From: Claveliimonas intestinigallinarum
GTDB taxonomy: Bacteria; Bacillota; Clostridia; Lachnospirales; Lachnospiraceae
Direction of reading: 5' to 3'
DNA: 64,000 nucleotides
NCBI GenBank assembly: GCA_019115145.1
Contig: DXED01000022.1
Coordinates: 9,522-73,521 of the forward strand
Position 1 is the stretch's first letter; each line of letters opens with the position of its first letter. The position numbers were made by a program, and so were the translations under genes. This document shows positions 16,652-26,178 of this stretch, piece after piece. The notes under the pieces are model-generated. The model did not search any database. It saw nothing but the letters and a program-made list of their open reading frames with translations, and was not told the DNA's origin.

Positions 16652-17827
16652 ATGTTTTTCAGAGAGCGGTGCAGCCTTTGCGGGGGAAAGCTGGACAGCA
16701 ACAACATATGCACAGAGTGCGGGCTGGACAACAATAAATCAGAGAAGCACTATCATGTCAATCAGAGCAGCTGCGACGGACAGCCGCTGACCCATGTGCA
16801 TACCAAGTCGGAGTACTACAGCGGAAGCGCGGATCGGGACACCCGGAGAAAGTCCGGGGTCGGAACGGGGGGCGCCGGCAGGGCCGCGTCAGAGGCAGAG
16901 CGGACACAGAGCGGGACGGGACGCTCCCAGGCCGGACGGACACAGTCCCGTGGCGGCGCGCAGAGAACCTGGGGAACCAGGGGGAGGAGCGGATATTACA
17001 ATACCTACACTGCGCAGGAAGGGCGGGCCAGGAGGGCCAGAGGAAAGAAAATAGCCATTGTCATTATCATCCTTGTAGTGCTGATCGCCGTGGTACCTCC
17101 TCTTCTGGGAGAGTACATAAGTCAGAAAGAATATGAGAGCAATTCCTATTCATCCTACGATTATAGCTACAGTGATGACTATGAGTACGATCCCTACGCC
17201 TATGTGACCAGGGAGATCCCGGCAGAGGGGGAGAGCTATTCCCAGCAGTTCTCCCAGGGCGACTACGTGGTGGGCGTGCATATACCGGAGGGAACCTATG
17301 TGGCGGATAGCTCCGGTGAGGACTACATCTCCCTGTCTGTCGATGACAGCGAGAACGGGATTTATCTCTATGAGTCCCTGGATGCGGATACAACGCAGGT
17401 TGACGACATCCGCCTCTACACAGGCGCGGTGGTCACTGTATCGGGAGACGGCTATCTGACTCTGTCGGCGGACAATGCCCAGACAGGCCAGATGGGCGGC
17501 CAGGCCAATCCTCTGACAGAGAGCGTGTCTATCAGAGGCGGGCAGACGGTGACAGCGGGAGATGATTTCCCGGCAGGTGTGTATGACATCAGAGCGGCCT
17601 CCGGCTATGGCTCTCCGGAGATCACGGTCTACGATGAGGATGGAAATGAGCTTCAGACGCTGTACATCTGGATCTCAGACTCCTCTGTGACAGAGAGCTC
17701 CTACCTGAACGCGGTGCTGCCGGAGGGAACTGTGATCGTCAATGCGGACGAGGATCTGGATCTGGAGCTGACGCCCAGCCAGACTATTGGGTCAGAGGAT
17801 TATATGAGCTACTATCAATACGATTGA
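16652..17827 (+). CDS. Zinc-ribbon membrane protein with extracytoplasmic beta repeats
   Basis: 391 residues from the ATG at 16652, which has AAGGAGG ten bases upstream; an earlier in-frame TTG lacks a site. Residues 7-23 hold two CxxC pairs (CSLCGGK and CTECG), a zinc ribbon. A low-complexity G/R/S/Q-rich linker to about residue 130 leads to one membrane helix (KKIAIVIIILVVLIAVVPPL), then a Y/S/D-rich stretch and two similar beta-rich units, GDYVVGVHIPEGTY and GDDFPAGVYDI. The shape, a cytoplasmic zinc ribbon, a single helix and an external beta domain, is common in Firmicutes without a firm function; envelope sensing is a guess. Confidence 0.7.
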   Translation: MFFRERCSLCGGKLDSNNICTECGLDNNKSEKHYHVNQSSCDGQPLTHVHTKSEYYSGSADRDTRRKSGVGTGGAGRAASEAERTQSGTGRSQAGRTQSRGGAQRTWGTRGRSGYYNTYTAQEGRARRARGKKIAIVIIILVVLIAVVPPLLGEYISQKEYESNSYSSYDYSYSDDYEYDPYAYVTREIPAEGESYSQQFSQGDYVVGVHIPEGTYVADSSGEDYISLSVDDSENGIYLYESLDADTTQVDDIRLYTGAVVTVSGDGYLTLSADNAQTGQMGGQANPLTESVSIRGGQTVTAGDDFPAGVYDIRAASGYGSPEITVYDEDGNELQTLYIWISDSSVTESSYLNAVLPEGTVIVNADEDLDLELTPSQTIGSEDYMSYYQYD

Positions 17828-17883
17828 TGAGCCTCATGACAGAGAAAAAGAACACACAGACAGAATAGGCAGCTTGCTTTTAC

Positions 17884-17933
17884 AGAAGGCGCTGTGCCGG
17901 CGGTATATCCACAGGGCGCGGCGGCCTTCTTTG
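17884..17933 (+). terminator. Possible terminator before the NSS symporter gene
   Basis: AGAAGGC (17884-17890) pairs with GCCTTCT (17924-17930) with GC-rich inner pairing and is followed by TTGTC. The tail is only weakly T-rich, so termination is uncertain. Confidence 0.4.
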
Positions 17934-17984
17934 TCTGCGGGATAAAAAGGCGGCAGGCGCCTGGGAATGAGAAGGAGAAAGATT

Positions 17985-19328
17985 ATGGCAAATGCAAACG
18001 GAACACAGAAGAGAGACTGGTGGAACTCCAGGACCGGGTTTATCCTGGCCTGTGTAGGCTCCGCGGTGGGAATGGGAAATATCTGGCTTTTTCCGTACAG
18101 GATGGCAGCCTACGGAGGCTCCTTTCTGGTCGTGTATCTGATCTTTGACGTGCTGCTGGGATTTTCCGGCGTGGTCGGGGAGATGAGCTTTGGACGCGCC
18201 GTGCGCTCCGGCCCTGTGGAGGCCTTCGGGACGGCCTGCGCGTCAAGGGGAGAGAGCAGGAGAAATATCGGGCGGGCCATCGGCGCCATCCCCATGCTGG
18301 GGGCGTTGGCTCTGGCCATCGGCTACTCCGTGGTGGTGGGCTGGATCGTCAGGTATATGATCGGAAGCGTTACCGGATCAGCCCTGGCCCATGAAAGTGT
18401 GGACGAATTCGGGGCTGCCTTCGGGCAGATGGCCAGGGCCTTTGGAAACAACCCGTGGCTGATCGTTGTCCTGGCAGTTACATTTGTCATCATGGCGGCG
18501 GGCATCAGCAGCGGCATTGAGAAGGCGAACAAGATCATGATCCCTGTTTTTTACGTGCTCTTTATCGGCCTGGCAGTCTACGTAGCCCTGCAGCCCGGCG
18601 CGGCGGACGGCTACAGATGGATGTTCACCATCCGGCCGGAGGCCTTTAAGGATCCCATGCTGTATGTGTTTGCCCTGGGGCAGTCCTTCTTCTCCCTGTC
18701 TCTGGCTGGAAACGGGACGATCATTTACGGCTCCTATCTGTCGGACAAGGAGGACACGGTGAGCTCTGCCATCACAGTGGCCATCTGCGACACCTGCGCG
18801 GCCATGCTGGCGGCTCTGGTCATCATCCCGGCCATGGCCACCACAGGGGCGGTGCTCTCCGAGAGCGGGCCGGGGCTCATGTTTATCTCCCTCCCCCATC
18901 TGTTCTCCACCATGCCGGGCGGGCAGATCGTCATGTTCATCTTTTTCCTGGCAGCCCTCTTTGCCGGGCTGACCTCCCTTGTCAACCTCTATGAGGCCCC
19001 GGTGGCCACGCTCCAGGACAACCTGAGGTTTGGCCGGGCAAAGGCGGTCATTGCCATTGCGGTGGTGGGGGCGGTTGTCTCAGTGTGCATCCAGGGGATC
19101 GTCTCCCAGTGGATGGACTTCGTCTCCATTTATATCTGCCCTCTCGGAGCAGGACTTGCGGGCATTATGTTCGCCTGGGTCTGGGGAAGAAAAGCGGTGG
19201 AGGATGCGGTGTCCACGGGCCGCAAGCGGCCCATCGGCAGGTGGTATTACCCCCTCTATAAATACGTGTTCTGCATCCTCACCATCGCGGTGTTTATCCT
19301 GGGGGCAGTCAACGGAGGGATAGGCTAA
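17985..19328 (+). CDS. Neurotransmitter:sodium symporter (NSS/SNF) family transporter
   Basis: 447 residues from the ATG at 17985, preceded by AAGGAG; an ATG six codons earlier has no site. Helix 1 carries WNSRTGFILACVGSAVGMGN, the NSS signature holding the Na+ and substrate sites, followed by IWLFPY. About 11 membrane segments are visible, the usual number for bacterial members such as Tyt1. It imports an amino acid or related amine with Na+. Nothing nearby identifies the substrate. A strong terminator follows. Confidence 0.93.
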   Translation: MANANGTQKRDWWNSRTGFILACVGSAVGMGNIWLFPYRMAAYGGSFLVVYLIFDVLLGFSGVVGEMSFGRAVRSGPVEAFGTACASRGESRRNIGRAIGAIPMLGALALAIGYSVVVGWIVRYMIGSVTGSALAHESVDEFGAAFGQMARAFGNNPWLIVVLAVTFVIMAAGISSGIEKANKIMIPVFYVLFIGLAVYVALQPGAADGYRWMFTIRPEAFKDPMLYVFALGQSFFSLSLAGNGTIIYGSYLSDKEDTVSSAITVAICDTCAAMLAALVIIPAMATTGAVLSESGPGLMFISLPHLFSTMPGGQIVMFIFFLAALFAGLTSLVNLYEAPVATLQDNLRFGRAKAVIAIAVVGAVVSVCIQGIVSQWMDFVSIYICPLGAGLAGIMFAWVWGRKAVEDAVSTGRKRPIGRWYYPLYKYVFCILTIAVFILGAVNGGIG

Positions 19329-19352
19329 GGCCTAAGAAAAATCAGATTGTGC

Positions 19353-19405
19353 AACGGAAGAAGCCGTTCGGCGCGGACACTGCGCCGGGCGGCTTCTTCC
19401 GTTTT
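19353..19405 (+). terminator. Rho-independent terminator after the NSS gene
   Basis: AACGGAAGAAGCCG (19353-19366) pairs with CGGCTTCTTCCGTT (19390-19403), a 14-base stem with a GC-rich inner loop, then TTCG. It isolates the symporter gene from the ABC operon. Confidence 0.85.
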
Positions 19406-19458
19406 CGCCGCCCTTTAAAAATCTATTCTAAAATTCTTATAAACTTCCTTTTTCGGAT

Positions 19459-19487
19459 AGTACAATCCTCCTCTCCGGTGTTATAAT
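19459..19487 (+). promoter_or_regulatory. Candidate promoter of the ABC ATPase-FtsX operon
   Basis: A perfect TATAAT at 19482-19487 lies 50 bases before the ATPase gene. The -35 position reads AGTACA, a poor match, so an activator or a weak promoter is possible. Confidence 0.45.
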
Positions 19488-19536
19488 AGCACTATATAAG
19501 CAGAGGTATACCGGCTCGTATTAGGAGGATACATAT

Positions 19537-20241
19537 ATGGCAGAATTCGTGTCTCTGAGGGATGTAAAGAAAATCTATCACATGGGTGAGGTGGATATCG
19601 CGGCGGCCAACGGCATATCCTTTGACATAGAAAAAGGAGAGTTCGCCGTGGTGGTAGGGCCCAGCGGCGCCGGCAAGACGACGGTCCTGAATATCCTGGG
19701 AGGTATGGACACGGCTACCAGCGGCGAGGTGTGGATCGACGGGCAGGATATCACGAAGTACAGGGGAAAGGCGCTGACCGCTTACCGCAGGGACGACATA
19801 GGCTTTGTCTTTCAGTTCTACAATCTGATCCCGAATCTGACGGCCCTTGAGAATGTGGAGCTGGCTCTTCAGATCTGCAAGGATCCGCTGGACGCCAGGG
19901 AAGTCATGGAGCATGTGGGACTCGGGGAGAGGCTGGATAACTTTCCGGCTCAGCTCTCTGGCGGCGAGCAGCAGAGAGTCTCCATCGCCAGGGCGCTGGC
20001 CAAAAATCCCAAGCTCCTCCTCTGCGATGAGCCCACGGGAGCTTTGGACTACAACACAGGGAAAGCCATCTTAAAGCTTTTGCAGGACACCTGCCGTCAG
20101 AGGGGGATGACAGTGATCCTGATTACCCACAATTCCGCCATCGCGCCGATGGCGGACCGGATTATAAGGATCAAGAACGGCAAGGCGGAGAGTATAGAGA
20201 TCAACCCGCATCCGGTGCCGGTTGAGACGATAGAATGGTAG
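19537..20241 (+). CDS. ABC transporter ATP-binding protein (MacB/LolD type)
   Basis: 234 residues with Walker A GPSGAGKTT, signature LSGGEQQRVSIARAL, Walker B LLLCDEPTGALD and the H-loop ILITHN. This subfamily powers mechanotransmission permeases of the MacB/FtsX type rather than importers. It ends eight bases before the giant FtsX permease, so the two form one complex. No substrate-binding protein is present. Confidence 0.93.
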   Translation: MAEFVSLRDVKKIYHMGEVDIAAANGISFDIEKGEFAVVVGPSGAGKTTVLNILGGMDTATSGEVWIDGQDITKYRGKALTAYRRDDIGFVFQFYNLIPNLTALENVELALQICKDPLDAREVMEHVGLGERLDNFPAQLSGGEQQRVSIARALAKNPKLLLCDEPTGALDYNTGKAILKLLQDTCRQRGMTVILITHNSAIAPMADRIIRIKNGKAESIEINPHPVPVETIEW

Positions 20242-20248
20242 GGGTTAT

Positions 20249-23200
20249 ATGAAGAAGAACATGTTGCGCAAGGATTTCTTTATGGAAATCCGAAAATCCT
20301 GGGGACGTTTTATCTCCATTTTTCTCATAGTGGCGCTGGGGGTCGCCTTCTATGCGGGCATCCGCTCCTCGGAGCCCTCCATGCGCATCTCCGGCGACGC
20401 CTATTTTGACAAGGAGCATCTCATGGACATCAAGGTCATGGGAACGCTGGGGCTGACGGAGGAGGATGTGGAGGCCATAGAGGATGTGGACGGCATTGAG
20501 CTGGCGGAGGGGAGCTACAGCGTGGACACCCTGTGCGATACGGGGGACACAGAGCAGGTGGTCCATGTCATGGCCATGCAGGAGCATTTCAATGATATTC
20601 AGGTGAGCGAGGGACGGCTCCCGGAGAAGGAAGGAGAGTGCCTCCTGGACGAGGAGTTTGCCCTCTCGTCAGGCTACGGGGTGGGAGATATCATTACTCT
20701 CTCCTCCGGAAGTGAGGATCCTCTGGAGGACAGCCTGACAACAGACACCTTTGAGATCGTGGGGATAGGGAACAGCCCCCTCTATATTTCCTTTGGGAGG
20801 GGCAGCAGCACCATCGGGAACGGTGAGGTCAGCGGCTTTATCGCTGTGGATCCTGACTCCTTCTGTATGGATGTCTTTTCTGAAATCTACGTGCGGGTGA
20901 CAGACGCTGCCGGGGAGGTCGCCTTTACAGACGGCTATACCTCTCTGACAGACGCTGCTGTGGACGCCCTGGAAAAGATAGAGGACGAGAGATGCCGGGC
21001 CCGCCGGCAGGAGATCGTGGACGAGGCGGAAGCGGAGCTTGGGGACGCCCAGGCCACAGTGGACGAGGAGAGCCAGACGCTGGCAGATGCCCGGACTGAG
21101 CTGGAGGAAGGGCGCAGCCAGGCAGCCCGGGAGCTTGCGGACGCCCGGAAGGCCCTGGAGGATGCCCAGGCCCAGATGGACGCAGCCAGGCAGCAGATCG
21201 CCGACGGGGAGGCTCAGCTCTCCGCAGGCAAGGAGGAGCTGAACACTCAGCAGGCGGCGCTGGACAGCGGCAGGGCGCAGTACGAGAGCGGTATGGCCCA
21301 GCTGGAACAAAAGCAGGCGGACCTGGACGCGTCGGAGGTGCAGTACCTGGCCCAGTATGCCCAGCAGATGCCCCTCATAGAGCAGGGGAAACAGGAGATC
21401 GCGGCGGGGAAGGAAACGCTGACAACGTCCATCTCTGAAATGGAGACGCTGGCAGGTAATCTTTCCTCTCTTAGGGAGGAGCTTGCGGAAATAAACAGTG
21501 CTCTGGATGAGGGCAATGAAAAGTATAAGGAATACAGTGCTATCTCAGATAGTGAGAAAACGGAGGAACAGAAACAGTTTTTGGCGTACTGGCCCGGTAA
21601 AGCGGAGAGTCTGCAAGCTCAGCAGACTGAGAAGACGCAGAGCCTTACATATGCCGAGACTATGGAAAAACAGGCTCTTGCCGCCCTCGCGGAATTGGGC
21701 GAGGATTATTCCTACGAGAGCGCGGAGGAGGCAGTGGCCGGACTGCAGGGGAAAATGCAGGAGCTCCTCTCCAGGGAGCAGACCCTCCTTGCCGGAGAAC
21801 AGGCTCTGAACGATGCCGGGCAGCAGATCGCGGACGGGAAGGCCCAGCTTGCGGCCGGCCGGCAGACACTGGAGACGTCCAAACAGCAGATCGACGCGGG
21901 ACAGGCTCAGATTGACGACGCATGGGCGCTCATAAGCAGCCAGGAGAGTGAGCTTGCCAGCGGCAAGGCAAAGCTGGCCGCGGGTGAGCAGGAGATCCAG
22001 GATGGCTGGTCTGATTACGAAAAGGGAGCTGCCCAGGCAGCCCAGGAGATCGCGGACGGGGAGGCCCGGATTGCCGACGGAGAGCGGCAGCTAGAGGAGG
22101 CGAAGCAGGAGATCGCGGACGCCCAGGCCGAGATCGACAAGATTGAAAATCCAAAGTGGTACATACAGGACCGCAGCAGCGCTCTCTCCGAGTACGACGG
22201 GTACGGGGATAACGCGGACCGGATGCGGGCCATCGGCCAGGTGTTCCCGGCTGTGTTCTTCCTTGTGGCGGCCCTCATCAGCCTGACAGCCATGACCAGG
22301 ATGGTGGAGGAGCAGCGGATACAGATCGGCACTCTGAAGGCCCTCGGATACAGCAAGTTCTCCATTGCCGGGAAATACGTAGCCTACGCTCTGACAGCCA
22401 CTCTGGGTGGAAGCGTCCTTGGCGTCCTGTTCGGGGAGAAGGTGTTCCCCTGGATCATCATTTACGCCTACAAGATCATGTACCAGCATATACCGGATAT
22501 CCTTGTGCCCTATCACCTGAGCTATGCCGTGCAGGCCACGCTGATCGCTGTGCTGTGCACTCTGGCAGCCACCATTTTCTCGTGCTACCGGGAGCTGGCC
22601 TCCGTGCCGGCCCAGCTCATGAGACCCCCTGCGCCGAAGCAGGGGCAGCGCATCCTTCTGGAGCGGGTGAAGATCATCTGGAAGCATCTGAACTTCTCAT
22701 GGAAATCTTCCATCCGGAACCTGGTGCGGTACAAGAAGCGATTTTTTATGACCGTGTTCGGCATCGGGGGCTGTATGGCCCTGATGGTGGTGGGCTTCGG
22801 GCTGAAGGACTGTATCTTTGTCATTCCGGAGCTTCAGTACAGCAGCATCCAGACCTATGACGCGGCAGTGTACTTTGATGCGGGGCTTTCCCCTGAAGAC
22901 AAGGAGGAGATTGCGGACAGCGTCCGGGATGAGTCGGCTGTCAGCGATGAGCTGATGGTGCGCATGCAGAATCTGGAGGTGACGGCAGGGGATGAGACGG
23001 AGGAAGTGTATCTGACTGTGCCGGAAAGCCTGGATGATGTAGGGAACTTCCTGGATTTCCACAGCAGGACAAAGCCGGACGTCTACTCTCTTCAGGAGGA
23101 TGAGGCCATACTGACAGAGAAGGCGGCGGATGTGCTCGGCGTGGAGCCGGGGGATACGGTGACGCTGGAGGACGACGACATGGGCGAGAAGGAAGTGACC

Positions 23201-23833
23201 ATTGGGGCTATCTGCGAGAACTATATGGGGCATTATCTCTACCTCTCCCCGGACTACTATGAAGAGCTGTTCGGGAAACAGGCTCAGTACAACGGCGTCC
23301 TGATTAAAGTGAAGGAGGGGCAGGAGGATCAGATCGAGAAGGTGGGAAGCAGCCTTCTGGAAAACAGCAATGTACTGAATGTCAGCTACACCTCCAGCAT
23401 AGAGGACCAGCTTGACGACATGCTGCGAAGCCTGAACCTGGTCATCGTGGTGCTGATCATCTCGGCAGGCATGCTGGCCTTCATTGTCCTCTACAACCTG
23501 AACACCATCAACATCACAGAGAGAAAACGGGAGCTGGCCACCATCAAGGTGCTTGGCTTTTATGACACAGAGGTGGCGGCCTATGTATATAGGGAAAATG
23601 TGCTGCTCACCCTCATAGGAGCGGTGGCGGGCATGATCCTTGGCTGGGTGCTGCTCCAGTTTGTCATCGTCACCGTGGAGGTGGATGACGTCATGTTTGG
23701 CAGGGTGATTGATTTTACAAGCTATCTGTACAGCTTCCTGTTCACGCTCGGGTTCTCCATGTTCGTCAACTGGGTGATGTACTTCAAGCTGAAGAAGATC
23801 GACATGGTGGAGTCTTTGAAGAGCGTAGAGTAG
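20249..23833 (+). CDS. Giant FtsX-type ABC permease with a long extracytoplasmic coiled coil
   Basis: 1194 residues, much longer than the usual 400-850 for FtsX permeases. After a first membrane helix (SWGRFISIFLIVALGVAFYAG) and a periplasm-type domain (about 60-240), residues about 245-640 are an Ala/Gln/Glu/Asp-rich coiled coil with repeated units such as QIADGEAQLSAGKEEL, QIADGKAQLAAGRQTL and EIADGEARIADGERQL. Three FtsX helices follow at about 665-790, a second extracytoplasmic domain, and three more at about 1070-1180. The repeat style resembles YhgE/Pip proteins. It works with the ATPase upstream, probably reaching across the wall to act on lipids, peptides or wall enzymes. Confidence 0.9.
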   Translation: MKKNMLRKDFFMEIRKSWGRFISIFLIVALGVAFYAGIRSSEPSMRISGDAYFDKEHLMDIKVMGTLGLTEEDVEAIEDVDGIELAEGSYSVDTLCDTGDTEQVVHVMAMQEHFNDIQVSEGRLPEKEGECLLDEEFALSSGYGVGDIITLSSGSEDPLEDSLTTDTFEIVGIGNSPLYISFGRGSSTIGNGEVSGFIAVDPDSFCMDVFSEIYVRVTDAAGEVAFTDGYTSLTDAAVDALEKIEDERCRARRQEIVDEAEAELGDAQATVDEESQTLADARTELEEGRSQAARELADARKALEDAQAQMDAARQQIADGEAQLSAGKEELNTQQAALDSGRAQYESGMAQLEQKQADLDASEVQYLAQYAQQMPLIEQGKQEIAAGKETLTTSISEMETLAGNLSSLREELAEINSALDEGNEKYKEYSAISDSEKTEEQKQFLAYWPGKAESLQAQQTEKTQSLTYAETMEKQALAALAELGEDYSYESAEEAVAGLQGKMQELLSREQTLLAGEQALNDAGQQIADGKAQLAAGRQTLETSKQQIDAGQAQIDDAWALISSQESELASGKAKLAAGEQEIQDGWSDYEKGAAQAAQEIADGEARIADGERQLEEAKQEIADAQAEIDKIENPKWYIQDRSSALSEYDGYGDNADRMRAIGQVFPAVFFLVAALISLTAMTRMVEEQRIQIGTLKALGYSKFSIAGKYVAYALTATLGGSVLGVLFGEKVFPWIIIYAYKIMYQHIPDILVPYHLSYAVQATLIAVLCTLAATIFSCYRELASVPAQLMRPPAPKQGQRILLERVKIIWKHLNFSWKSSIRNLVRYKKRFFMTVFGIGGCMALMVVGFGLKDCIFVIPELQYSSIQTYDAAVYFDAGLSPEDKEEIADSVRDESAVSDELMVRMQNLEVTAGDETEEVYLTVPESLDDVGNFLDFHSRTKPDVYSLQEDEAILTEKAADVLGVEPGDTVTLEDDDMGEKEVTIGAICENYMGHYLYLSPDYYEELFGKQAQYNGVLIKVKEGQEDQIEKVGSSLLENSNVLNVSYTSSIEDQLDDMLRSLNLVIVVLIISAGMLAFIVLYNLNTINITERKRELATIKVLGFYDTEVAAYVYRENVLLTLIGAVAGMILGWVLLQFVIVTVEVDDVMFGRVIDFTSYLYSFLFTLGFSMFVNWVMYFKLKKIDMVESLKSVE

Positions 23834-23884
23834 AGTAGTGAGAAGGACAGAATTTATAGAAAGTTTATAAATTTAACAAAGTTA

Positions 23885-23911
23885 TTAGCACTCATTTTTG
23901 ATGAGTGCTAA
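23885..23911 (+). promoter_or_regulatory. CIRCE operator (HrcA site) of htpG
   Basis: TTAGCACTC-N9-GAGTGCTAA is a perfect 9-9-9 CIRCE element, the binding site of the heat-shock repressor HrcA. It lies directly upstream of the htpG promoter. hrcA itself is outside the window. Confidence 0.95.
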
Positions 23912-23918
23912 TTTTTTA

Positions 23919-23947
23919 TTGACATTTGCGATTTCGGGTATTATCAT
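23919..23947 (+). promoter_or_regulatory. htpG promoter
   Basis: A consensus TTGACA (23919-23924) and TATCAT (23942-23947) are separated by 17 bases, eight bases after the CIRCE element and about 65 before the htpG ATG. Confidence 0.75.
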
Positions 23948-24011
23948 AACATGCAGAGGGTGCGGATTTTTGTTCCGCGCAAAACAGATTGGAATTTAAG
24001 GAGTGATATAA

Positions 24012-26072
24012 ATGGAAGCAAAAAAAGGCAGTCTGTCTATCAGCAGTGAAAACATATTTCCTATTATCAAGAAATGGGTCTACTCAGACCACGATATCTT
24101 TGTCCGTGAGATGATCTCCAACGGATGTGATGCCATCACCAAGCTGAAAAAGCTGGATATGATGGGAGAGTATCAGCTTCCGGACGGCTATAAGCCCCAG
24201 ATCCATGTGGTTGTAAATCCTGAGGAGAAGACGCTGAAATTTATCGACAACGGCGTGGGTATGACAGCCGGCGAGGTGGAGGAGTACATCACCCAGATCG
24301 CTTTCTCCGGCGCCACAGAGTTCCTGGAGAAATATAAGGACAAGACAACAGAGGATGACATGATCGGCCACTTCGGACTTGGATTTTACTCCGCCTTCAT
24401 GGTGGCTGACGAGGTTCACATCGATACACTTTCCTACCAGGAGGGAGCCACTCCGGTACACTGGACAAGCGATGGCGGCACAGAGTACGAGATGTCTGAC
24501 GGCGACCGTCAGCAGGTGGGAACAGAGATCACACTCTTCTTAAATGAGGACAGCCTGCAGTTTGCCAACGAGTACAAGGTGCGTGAGGTGCTGGAGAAAT
24601 ACTGCTCCTTCATGCCGGTTGAGATCTTCCTGGAGAAGGCAAACGCGGAACAGGAGTACGAGACCATCGATGAGGCGGATCTTAAGGATGACGATGTGAT
24701 CGTAGAGCGCATCCACGAGGACGCCAAGATGGAGGAGAAGGAAAATGAGAACGGTGAGAAAGAGATGGTTGAGGTCTCCCCGGCCAAAGATAAGGTTAAG
24801 ATCAATAAGCGTCCCGTTCCAATCAACGACACCCAGCCTCTGTGGACAAAGCATCCAAATGAGTGCACAAAGGAAGACTATATAGAATTTTACCGGAAGG
24901 TATTCCTGGACTACAAGGAGCCTCTGTTCTGGATCCACCTGAACATGGACTACCCATTTAACCTGAAGGGTATCCTGTATTTCCCGAAGATCAACACAGA
25001 GTACGACTCCATCGAGGGAACCATCAAGCTGTACAACAACCAGGTGTTCATCGCGGACAATATCAAGGAGGTCATCCCGGAGTTCCTGATGGTGTTGAAG
25101 GGCGTCATCGACTGTCCGGATCTGCCGCTGAACGTATCGAGAAGCGCGCTCCAGAACGATGGATTTGTAAACAAGATCGCGGACTACATCTCCAAGAAGG
25201 TTGCCGACAAGCTAAGCGGCATGTGCAAGACCGACAAGGAGAACTACGAGAAATACTGGGATGACATCAGCCCCTTCATCAAGTTCGGCTGCCTGAAGGA
25301 CGAGAAATTCTGCGACAAGATGATGGACTACATCCTCTTTAAGAACTTGGATCACAAGTACCTGACGCTGAAAGAGTGTGTGGAGGAGAACGGCGGAAAG
25401 CTGATCGATCCCAAGGCGGAAAAAGAGGAGCCAAAGGAGGGCGAGGAGAAGAAGGAAGAGCCCAAGACCACCATTTACTATGTGTCTGACGAGCAGCAGC
25501 AGAGCCAGTACATCAACATGTTCAAAAATCAGGGACAGGATGCGGTGATCTTAAACCACAACATTGACTCACCCTTCATCACACAGCTTGAGCAGAGAAA
25601 TCCGAACCTTCAGTTCCAGCGCATTGACGCGGACATCACGGACAGCGCCAAGGAGGAAGTGAAGGAGGAGGAGAAGGAGGCCTTCCAGAAGACCACAGAC
25701 TCCCTTGTGGAGACCTTCCGCAAGGTTATGGAAAATGACAAGCTGAACGTGAAGGTGGAGAAGCTCAAAGACGACAAGGTGGCTTCCATGATCACTCTGT
25801 CCGAGCAGAGCCGCCGCATGCAGGAGATGATGAAGATGTACGGCATGTCGGGCATGGATCCGGCTATGTTTGGCAGTGAGGTCACACTGACTCTGAACGC
25901 CAACCATCCCCTTGTGCAGTTTGTGGCAGAGCACGGGGACAATGAGAACACGCCTGTCATCTGCAAGCAGCTCTACGACATGGCCATGCTGGCCCACAAG
26001 CCGCTGACACCGGAGGAGATGACCGCCTTCGTGCAGAGGAGCAACGACATCATGATGCTGCTGACAAAGTAG
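24012..26072 (+). CDS. htpG: Molecular chaperone HtpG (Hsp90)
   Basis: 686 residues. The N-terminal GHKL ATPase has REMISNGCDAITKL with the catalytic glutamate and nucleotide asparagine, FIDNGVGM and GHFGLGFYSAFMVAD. The middle domain contains NVSRSALQND, with the ATP-contacting arginine. A long charged insertion lies near 230-265 and another near 470-485 (EEPKEGEEKKEEPK). It is a cytosolic ATP-dependent chaperone. The ATG follows AAGGAG. Expression is set by the perfect CIRCE element upstream, in contrast to B. subtilis, where htpG is not HrcA-controlled. Confidence 0.97.
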   Translation: MEAKKGSLSISSENIFPIIKKWVYSDHDIFVREMISNGCDAITKLKKLDMMGEYQLPDGYKPQIHVVVNPEEKTLKFIDNGVGMTAGEVEEYITQIAFSGATEFLEKYKDKTTEDDMIGHFGLGFYSAFMVADEVHIDTLSYQEGATPVHWTSDGGTEYEMSDGDRQQVGTEITLFLNEDSLQFANEYKVREVLEKYCSFMPVEIFLEKANAEQEYETIDEADLKDDDVIVERIHEDAKMEEKENENGEKEMVEVSPAKDKVKINKRPVPINDTQPLWTKHPNECTKEDYIEFYRKVFLDYKEPLFWIHLNMDYPFNLKGILYFPKINTEYDSIEGTIKLYNNQVFIADNIKEVIPEFLMVLKGVIDCPDLPLNVSRSALQNDGFVNKIADYISKKVADKLSGMCKTDKENYEKYWDDISPFIKFGCLKDEKFCDKMMDYILFKNLDHKYLTLKECVEENGGKLIDPKAEKEEPKEGEEKKEEPKTTIYYVSDEQQQSQYINMFKNQGQDAVILNHNIDSPFITQLEQRNPNLQFQRIDADITDSAKEEVKEEEKEAFQKTTDSLVETFRKVMENDKLNVKVEKLKDDKVASMITLSEQSRRMQEMMKMYGMSGMDPAMFGSEVTLTLNANHPLVQFVAEHGDNENTPVICKQLYDMAMLAHKPLTPEEMTAFVQRSNDIMMLLTK

Positions 26073-26149
26073 GATGCTGACAAAGCAGGCCAAAAGGGCA
26101 TATGAAAAAGTATAGAAAATAAGTATAATAAGCTATTGTATTTAAGTAT

Positions 26150-26178
26150 TTGCGGTTTTTGTATCAGGGAATTATAAT
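26150..26178 (+). promoter_or_regulatory. Candidate promoter of the aldo/keto reductase gene
   Basis: TTGCGG and TATAAT are separated by 17 bases. The -10 lies in the loop of an 11-base inverted repeat whose arms sit on either side of it, so the same repeat could act as an operator. Confidence 0.45.
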
